Source of the DNA: an uncultured Collinsella sp. | Lineage (GTDB): Bacteria > Actinomycetota > Coriobacteriia > Coriobacteriales > Coriobacteriaceae | DNA: 9,636 nt | Direction of reading: 5' to 3' | NCBI GenBank assembly: GCA_900757205.1 | Contig: CAAENA010000029.1 | Coordinates: 1 to 9,636 of the forward strand | Shown here: one piece after another, positions 5,191-9,636 of the stretch | How positions within the stretch are numbered: the first letter of the stretch is position 1 | How the letters are laid out: each line of letters opens with the position of its first letter | Position numbers and translations under genes: made by a program | The notes under the pieces: model-generated | Told to the model about the DNA's origin: nothing | The model's database searches: none | Seen by the model: only the letters and a program-made list of their open reading frames with translations

Positions 5191-5892
5191 TTACAGTCCG
5201 CGAATCCGTACGGCCTCGGGCGGAAACTCCTGCTCGCCGGCATCGGTCTTGATGGTCGCGCGACCCCAGATGTCCAGGCCCGCAAACACACCGACCGCAA
5301 GCGGCAAACCGTTGGGCGACACCGCCGCAACCTGACGACCCAGCAGCGGCACCATATCGAAGTACTCACCCAGCACCGGAGCCAGCGGGCCGGCAGCGCC
5401 CTGTGGTGTGTTGGCGGCAACCGCCCAGGTGTCCACGCGGGTCAGCACGGCGGTGGCCAATGCCTCGACCAGCACCTCGTCGGCCATATCCACGCCAAGC
5501 TCGCCCAGCGCCGCACGTTCAATATCAACCGTCACCGCGGCAAACATGCCCGCAGCACCGGCACCGCCGTTCACGGCAACACGCGCGAGCGACGCCTCAA
5601 ACGCAGGCGCACCGCACACGATATCGCTCGGCCACTGGATACCCACTTTACCGGCAAGGCCCAACCCCGGCATCGAAGCCGTGCCCACGAGCGCGTCCAT
5701 CATGCCCATCGCGGCCACAAACGGCAGGCCGTGGAAGGCGTGCATGTTCACATCGGGGCGCACAACCAGCGAAAACGTCAGCGAAGCATCGCCCACGCTC
5801 CACGCGCACCAGCCCGCGGACACGCCCTCGCGGCCCGCGTCACGCGCCGCGTCGAGCTCGGTGCCAGCGGCAACAGCATTCATCTCGATCAT
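5191..5892 (-). CDS. Biotin protein ligase-like protein, probably without ligase activity
   Basis: The 233-aa protein has the layout of BirA-type ligases without the N-terminal DNA-binding domain. It has a strand LTFSLVVRP (38-46), a helix about LPFVAAMGMMDAL, the segment VGIQWPSDIV (83-92), which aligns with the KWPND motif, and a C-terminal SH3-like domain (about 183-233, LGRQVAAVSPNG to EAVRIRGL). True ligases attach biotin to carboxylase subunits through biotinyl-AMP. Here the GRGRRG biotin loop is absent: the protein goes from EGVSAGWCAWS straight into the strand. The motif Lys is Gln86 and the Asn is Ser89. It is therefore likely a non-catalytic or strongly diverged relative. The ATG at 5892 abuts the stop of the folP-folK gene, so it is co-transcribed and perhaps translationally coupled. 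An ATG three codons in is an alternative start. Confidence 0.65.
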   Translation of the reverse strand: MIEMNAVAAGTELDAARDAGREGVSAGWCAWSVGDASLTFSLVVRPDVNMHAFHGLPFVAAMGMMDALVGTASMPGLGLAGKVGIQWPSDIVCGAPAFEASLARVAVNGGAGAAGMFAAVTVDIERAALGELGVDMADEVLVEALATAVLTRVDTWAVAANTPQGAAGPLAPVLGEYFDMVPLLGRQVAAVSPNGLPLAVGVFAGLDIWGRATIKTDAGEQEFPPEAVRIRGL

Positions 5893-7626
5893 CTACATAC
5901 GCCCCAATTCGCCCACGATATGGCCCACGCGATCCTCGGGCTCCTTGACCTCGACGCCGTTGTAGCGGAAGAACCGCGCCGGGTCGTGCATCAGGTCCTC
6001 GAGCGGCACCAGCACAAAGTCGCGCTCGCCAATGAGCGGATGCGGCAGGCGCAGCTTTTTGCCGCCGTGGGTCTCGCCGTCCATCCACAGCAGGTCCAGA
6101 TCGATAGTGCGCGGGCCGTTGACCTTGGCCTTCTTGGAGCGGTCGCGCCCCAGCTCGGCCTCGATCTTCATAAGCTCGTCGAGCAGCACCAACGGCGCCA
6201 ACTCGGTCTTGATCTCGATGACGGCGTTGGCAAACGCGTCCTGGCGCGTCTCATAGGCCGGCTCGCTCTCGTAGATGCGCGAGCAGTTGGACACGCAGGT
6301 GAGCGGAATCTCGGCGATCATGTCGCGTGCGGCGCGGATGTTGTCGCAACGATGCCCCAGGTTGGAGCCCACGGCCACAAACGCACGGCGCGGCTGCGGC
6401 TTGGCGACAGCCCAGTAACCGTTCAGGAACTGCGCAAAGCCGGTAACGTCGTGCACGCGCACGATGTTGGCACCGGCCTGGATAGCGCCCAGGCACACGC
6501 CAAACGTGGCGGCATCGCGTGCGGCGGCCTCGGTCACGCCCGAGACGGCGCCCACAAAACGCTTGCGCGACACGGCGCACATGAGCGGATAGCCCAGCGA
6601 CGCCATCTTGGCGGTCTCGCGCTGGATGACGATGTCCTCGTTGGCCGTCTTGCCAAAGCCCGGGCCGGGATCGATGCAGATGCGGTCGCGCGACACGCCG
6701 GCATGGATGAGCGTGCGGGCCTGGTCGGACAGAAAGCCCATGACGCGGCGCATGATGGGCGCCGAATCGGGCAGGGTGAAGCGGCGGAGCTGCGAGGTGG
6801 GCACATAGGCTTCCTCACGGCGGGCACTGCGGCGCATCATGGCGGCCAGGTGGTCGCTGGGCTCTGGCGCGGCTTCGGTAGCTGCGGGCACGGTCTCGGG
6901 CGCAGCTACGGCAGGGGCAGCCTGCTCGGCAGCCGGCGTCTCTGGCTCGTCAACAGGCTCGGACGCGGGCTCCGATTCGCCAAACGGTAGCGAAGGCTGT
7001 ACCACACCGCCCGGAAGCTTGGTCTCAACCTTGGACTCGCCCAGCAACTTGCCGCGACGGCGACGGGCCGGCTTCTCGGCCTCGCGCGCGGCCTCGGCAG
7101 CCGCTTCGCGCGCCTTCTCGGCAACAAACGCCGCAGCCGAGGTATCGAGCTGCACCGTCGCGTGCGTGCGTGCGGGTACGGCGACCTCGCCGGCGTGCAT
7201 TACGATGACGCCGCAGGTGCTCGTCTTAACGAACTCGACCATCTTGGGGTCGGTGAAGCCGGTCACGTCGTTGACGATCGAGGCGCCGCAGCGCACGGCC
7301 GCCTTGGCAACCGCCACATGACGCGTATCGATCGAGACGATGGCGCCCTCTTTGGCGAGCGCGCGCACGACGGGCAGCACGCGACGCGCCTCCTCATCGG
7401 GGTTGACCGGGGTAAAGCCGGGGCGCGTGGACTCGCCGCCCACGTCGATGATGTCGGCGCCGGCGTCGAGCATCGCCAGGCCATACTCGATGGCGGCATC
7501 CGGGTCGAAGTGCTCCCCGCCGTCGCTAAACGAATCAGGCGTCACGTTGAGGACGCCCATGATGCGCGGACGGTCAAAGCTGAGCTCGTACTTTCCGCAC
7601 CGCCATGTCTTGCTGTCGTTCGCCAT
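5893..7626 (-). CDS. folP-folK: Dihydropteroate synthase / HPPK fusion (FolP-FolK)
   Basis: This 577-aa bifunctional folate enzyme has HPPK activity pyrophosphorylating 6-hydroxymethyl-dihydropterin and DHPS activity joining the product to p-aminobenzoate; DHPS is the sulfonamide target. DHPS motifs: GVLNVTPDSFSDGG (24-37), GGESTRPGF (63-71), SIDT near 100, VNDVTGF (118-124), IDPGPGFGKT (318-327), SRKRF (353-357) and RVHDV (390-394). The HPPK domain (about 415-577) has AFVAVGSNLG, GPRTIDLDLL (504-513) and LPHPLIGERDFVLVPL. The ATG at 7626 has AGGAGG 6 bases upstream; the longer frame to 7689 is unlikely. Unusually, about 120 Ala/Pro/Glu/Arg-rich residues (about 160-288, DNA 6765-7149) are inserted between the MHA motif and the helix before DPG. 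No folB is adjacent. TACAAT at 7701-7706 may be its -10. Confidence 0.95.
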   Translation of the reverse strand: MANDSKTWRCGKYELSFDRPRIMGVLNVTPDSFSDGGEHFDPDAAIEYGLAMLDAGADIIDVGGESTRPGFTPVNPDEEARRVLPVVRALAKEGAIVSIDTRHVAVAKAAVRCGASIVNDVTGFTDPKMVEFVKTSTCGVIVMHAGEVAVPARTHATVQLDTSAAAFVAEKAREAAAEAAREAEKPARRRRGKLLGESKVETKLPGGVVQPSLPFGESEPASEPVDEPETPAAEQAAPAVAAPETVPAATEAAPEPSDHLAAMMRRSARREEAYVPTSQLRRFTLPDSAPIMRRVMGFLSDQARTLIHAGVSRDRICIDPGPGFGKTANEDIVIQRETAKMASLGYPLMCAVSRKRFVGAVSGVTEAAARDAATFGVCLGAIQAGANIVRVHDVTGFAQFLNGYWAVAKPQPRRAFVAVGSNLGHRCDNIRAARDMIAEIPLTCVSNCSRIYESEPAYETRQDAFANAVIEIKTELAPLVLLDELMKIEAELGRDRSKKAKVNGPRTIDLDLLWMDGETHGGKKLRLPHPLIGERDFVLVPLEDLMHDPARFFRYNGVEVKEPEDRVGHIVGELGRM

Positions 7627-7648
7627 GAACATCCTCCTAAAATGCCCA

Positions 7649-7675
7649 CGCCGCCGCGCTCGGGCGCTGGCGGCG
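7649..7675. other. Strong hairpin in the folP-folK leader
   Basis: CGCCGCC-GCGC (7649-7659) pairs with GCGC-T-GGCGGCG (7664-7675) around TCGG, an 11-base-pair stem with one bulge. It sits between cobB and the folP-folK Shine-Dalgarno. No good U-tract follows on the minus strand. It may be a weak terminator of cobB or a leader structure affecting folP-folK. Confidence 0.4.
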
Positions 7676-7700
7676 GGGTCGTTTTGCACTCAGTCTTTCT

Positions 7701-7731
7701 ATTGTATCCGCGCGCGCGGGCTAGAACGCAA
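7701..7731 (-). promoter_or_regulatory. Possible promoter of the folP-folK operon
   Basis: On the minus strand TACAAT (7701-7706) is a good -10. Upstream, TTGCGT (7726-7731) is 19 bases away and TGCGTT 18 bases away, so the -35 is imperfect. It overlaps the end of cobB. Read-through from cobB is an alternative. Confidence 0.35.
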
Positions 7732-8473
7732 ACGCGGCCGCGATGTCGCAAGAAATCAGCAGGTCGGCATTTGCATCCTGATCGGTGGGCGCCAAATTGC
7801 AAATGGCCAGCGTATCGCCAGTAAAGTAACGCGTGAGGCCCGCCGCCGGATACACTACGAGCGAGGTCCCGCCCACAATGAGGGCATCGGCTGCGGCGAT
7901 GGCGGCAACGGCGCCGGTAAGCACGCGCTCGTCAAGCGGCTCCTCGTAGAGCACCACATCGGGTTTGATGCGGCCGCCGCACGCAGGGCACACGGGCACG
8001 CCCGCGGCATCCTCGTGCTCGCGCGCGCAGATCCACTCGGCGCTATAGACCGCGCCGCACGCCTGGCATATGTTGCGGTGGACCGAGCCGTGCAGCTCAA
8101 ACACGCGCCGTGAACCGGCCACCTGATGCAGGCCATCGATGTTTTGCGTCACCACGGCGTCGAACTTGCCGGCACGCTCCAGCTCGGCCAGCTTGGTGTG
8201 GCAGCAGTTGGGCTTAGCGTTAGGCGCGATCATCTTGGTGCGGTAAAAGTCGAAGAACTCGGCCGGATGCGCCTCGTAAAAGCTGTGCGAGAGCATGGTC
8301 TCGGGCGGATAGGCAAATTGTTGATGATACAGACCGTCCACGCTGCGGAAATCGGGAATGCCGCTTGCCGTGGAAACGCCCGCGCCGCCAAAGAAGACCA
8401 CGTGGCTATGGGTTTCGAACAGCTCCGCCAGCGCGGCGGAGGCCTGTTTGGGGTCCGATATTGTCTGCGCCAT
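7721..8473 (-). CDS. cobB: NAD-dependent protein deacylase, sirtuin (Sir2) family
   Basis: Sirtuins remove acyl groups from protein lysines using NAD+, giving nicotinamide and O-acyl-ADP-ribose; bacterial CobB enzymes act on metabolic enzymes such as acetyl-CoA synthetase. The 250-aa length is typical. Motifs: the NAD pocket GAGVSTASGIPDFRS (30-44), TQNIDGLH (109-116), catalytic His128 in ELHGS, zinc Cys136/139 and Cys162/165, and GGTSLVVYPAAGL (201-213). The pattern after DFRS (VDGLYHQQ) resembles the class often called U in Gram-positives. The ATG at 8473 has a perfect GGAGGAC 5 bases upstream. It lies 94 bases upstream of folP-folK in the same direction and is divergent from xth, with 114 bases between the starts. 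The exact substrate is unknown. Confidence 0.95.
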   Translation of the reverse strand: MAQTISDPKQASAALAELFETHSHVVFFGGAGVSTASGIPDFRSVDGLYHQQFAYPPETMLSHSFYEAHPAEFFDFYRTKMIAPNAKPNCCHTKLAELERAGKFDAVVTQNIDGLHQVAGSRRVFELHGSVHRNICQACGAVYSAEWICAREHEDAAGVPVCPACGGRIKPDVVLYEEPLDERVLTGAVAAIAAADALIVGGTSLVVYPAAGLTRYFTGDTLAICNLAPTDQDANADLLISCDIAAAFAF

Positions 8474-8587
8474 AATATGTCCTCCGTCCGTGTCTCCGGG
8501 ACGGCGGCGTTCGCACTATCACTCGCGGACTCCGCTCCGCTCTTGTTGCGCTAATCTTAAGCCTGCCAACCCCGTCGAAAGGACACC

Positions 8588-9406
8588 ATGCCTCAGACTT
8601 ACACTTTCGCCTCGTGGAACGTCAACGGCCTGCGCGCCGTGCTCAAAAAGGACCCGAGCTTTATCCAGATCGCACAGGAACTCGATGTCGATATCCTAGC
8701 GCTGCAGGAAACCAAGCTGCAGGAGGGCCAGGTCGATATCGACCTGGCCGGCTATCACCAAACCTGGAGCTACGCCGAGCGCAAGGGCTACTCGGGCACC
8801 GCGGTCTTTAGCCGCCAGGAACCGCTGCGCGTACTGCGCGCCGATGCACTGCTGCCCTACGCCGGCGAGGGTGGGGCCGCCGAGCTCGTCGCCCAAGCCG
8901 CAACCGAGGGCCGCGTCTGCGCGCTCGAGTTCGACAAGTTTTGGTTCGTGGACGTCTATACGCCCAACGCCCAAAACGAGCTCGCGCGCATCGACGTGCG
9001 CATGGCCTGGGACGATGCCTATCGCGGCTTTTTGAGCGCGCTTGAGCGCGAAACCGGCAAGCCCGTCGTAACCTGCGGCGACTTTAACGTGGCACACGAG
9101 GAGATCGACCTTAAGAACCCCAAGTCCAACCGCGGCAACGCAGGCTTTTCGGACGAGGAGCGCGGCAAGTTTACCGAGCTGCTCGACGCCGGTTTTACCG
9201 ACACCTGGCGCGCGGCAAACCCCGACGTCGAGGGCGTCTACAGCTGGTGGAGTTACCGTTTTAATGCTCGCAAAAACAACGCCGGCTGGCGCATTGATTA
9301 CTTCCTGGTGAGCGACGCAATCGCCGGCAACGTACGCGACACCGGCATCCGCGGCGACATCTTCGGCAGCGACCACTGCCCCGTCACCCTCACGCTAGAG
9401 CTCTAG
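8588..9406 (+). CDS. xth: Exonuclease III family AP endonuclease
   Basis: This 272-aa enzyme of base-excision repair cuts 5' to abasic sites and trims 3' blocks or 3' ends of duplex DNA, with Mg2+. All family motifs are present: SWNVNGLRA (9-17, Asn11), LQETKLQ (39-45, Glu41), GYSGTAVFS (68-76), VDVYTPNAQ (121-129, Tyr124), GDFNVAHEEIDL (164-175, Asp165/Asn167), WWSYRFNARKNNAGWRIDY (220-238) and GSDHCPV (260-266, the catalytic Asp-His pair). The ATG at 8588 follows GAAAGGAC. A short Gly/Ala-rich insertion, about YAGEGGAAELVAQAA (91-105), precedes the strand CALEF. It is divergent from cobB; TAATCT at 8552-8557 could be a -10 with a weak -35. Confidence 0.97.
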   Translation: MPQTYTFASWNVNGLRAVLKKDPSFIQIAQELDVDILALQETKLQEGQVDIDLAGYHQTWSYAERKGYSGTAVFSRQEPLRVLRADALLPYAGEGGAAELVAQAATEGRVCALEFDKFWFVDVYTPNAQNELARIDVRMAWDDAYRGFLSALERETGKPVVTCGDFNVAHEEIDLKNPKSNRGNAGFSDEERGKFTELLDAGFTDTWRAANPDVEGVYSWWSYRFNARKNNAGWRIDYFLVSDAIAGNVRDTGIRGDIFGSDHCPVTLTLEL

Positions 9407-9548
9407 CCCCAACTGATCTCCTGGGGACGGAGGAAAAGGAATCATTTTCACTTCGCGAGATCATCCACGCAGCTCGCTTGCCACGAAACTGGCCCATCTA
9501 CTACGTTTAAGCCACTACCCTCAACCACAGCGAACAACGCAAAATCAG

Positions 9549-9579
9549 AACCACCCTTAAAAAGGGTGGTTTGCTCTTA
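9549..9579 (+). terminator. Rho-independent terminator downstream of xth
   Basis: AACCACCCTT (9549-9558) and AAGGGTGGTT (9562-9571) pair perfectly around AAA. A modest T-rich tail (TTTGCTCTT) follows on the + strand. It is 142 bases after the xth stop; the 9407-9548 spacer shows no gene. Confidence 0.7.
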
Positions 9580-9597
9580 GGGTATAACCCACGGGCC

Positions 9598-9627
9598 CCG
9601 GGCTCGCGTCTAAAGGCGCGGGCCCGG
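9598..9627. other. GC-rich hairpin at the window edge
   Basis: CCGGGCTCGCG (9598-9608) pairs with CGCGGGCCCGG (9617-9627), 11 pairs with one G-T wobble and an 8-base loop. No U-tract is visible on either strand within the window. It may end a gene that lies beyond the right edge. Confidence 0.45.
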
Positions 9628-9636
9628 ACTTCGTCC

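Noticed and set aside
5122..6990. A 622-codon open frame on the + strand opposite the folate genes
   Set aside because: It mirrors the folP-folK and ligase-like genes on the minus strand, is dominated by His/Arg/Gly/Ala, and resembles no family. GC-rich antisense frames of this kind are common.
8479..9434. The shared 10-mer TCCTCCGTCC, inverted, on either side of xth
   Set aside because: One copy is simply the cobB ribosome site region, and a 10-mer is too short to call a repeat.
1..9636. CRISPR array or rRNA
   Set aside because: I saw no regularly spaced direct repeats with unique spacers and no rRNA signature sequence.

Overview
The window reads as a junction between a degraded mobilizable or integrated element (about 1-3830) and an ordinary GC-rich chromosomal backbone (about 3830-9636). 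GC-rich codon usage, the folate, sirtuin and exonuclease genes, and an initiator tRNA with an encoded CCA end suggest a Gram-positive actinobacterium. A gut Coriobacteriia such as Collinsella is my best guess. This is inference from style, not from a database match.

Left part (1-3830). A truncated gene for a Ser/Asn/Lys-rich protein with a Cys/His-rich tail ends at 693 on the + strand and is followed by a terminator. Everything from there to 3362 is on the minus strand: an excisionase-like HTH gene, a phage-type replication protein (DUF6291-like), a short broken frame, a 435-base intergenic stretch packed with inverted repeats, mobC, and a broken reading frame downstream of mobC. The repeat-rich stretch holds an oriT-like hairpin, a long interrupted stem, a hairpin containing a rolling-circle-like nick sequence, and an attenuator-like hairpin before mobC. 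No relaxase or integrase is present, so the element either extends beyond the window or depends on a helper. At least one reading frame, and perhaps four, looks like it needs a +1 shift to give the expected protein, which points to decay.

Junction. About 470 bases without a convincing gene separate the excisionase-like gene from an initiator tRNA-Met gene (minus strand) with its own promoter and terminator. The 3' end of the tRNA faces the element, the usual arrangement for tRNA-targeted integration, but no duplicated tRNA end is visible here.

Right part. coaX (type III pantothenate kinase, CoA synthesis) is on the + strand. It is followed by two nearly identical 41-base palindromes 85 bases apart and a shared terminator. 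Convergent to it on the minus strand lie cobB (sirtuin), a folP-folK fusion (dihydropteroate synthase plus HPPK, folate synthesis) with an unusual disordered insertion in the DHPS barrel, and a biotin-ligase-like gene without the expected catalytic motifs. xth (exonuclease III family AP endonuclease) is divergent from cobB and ends near a terminator close to the window edge.
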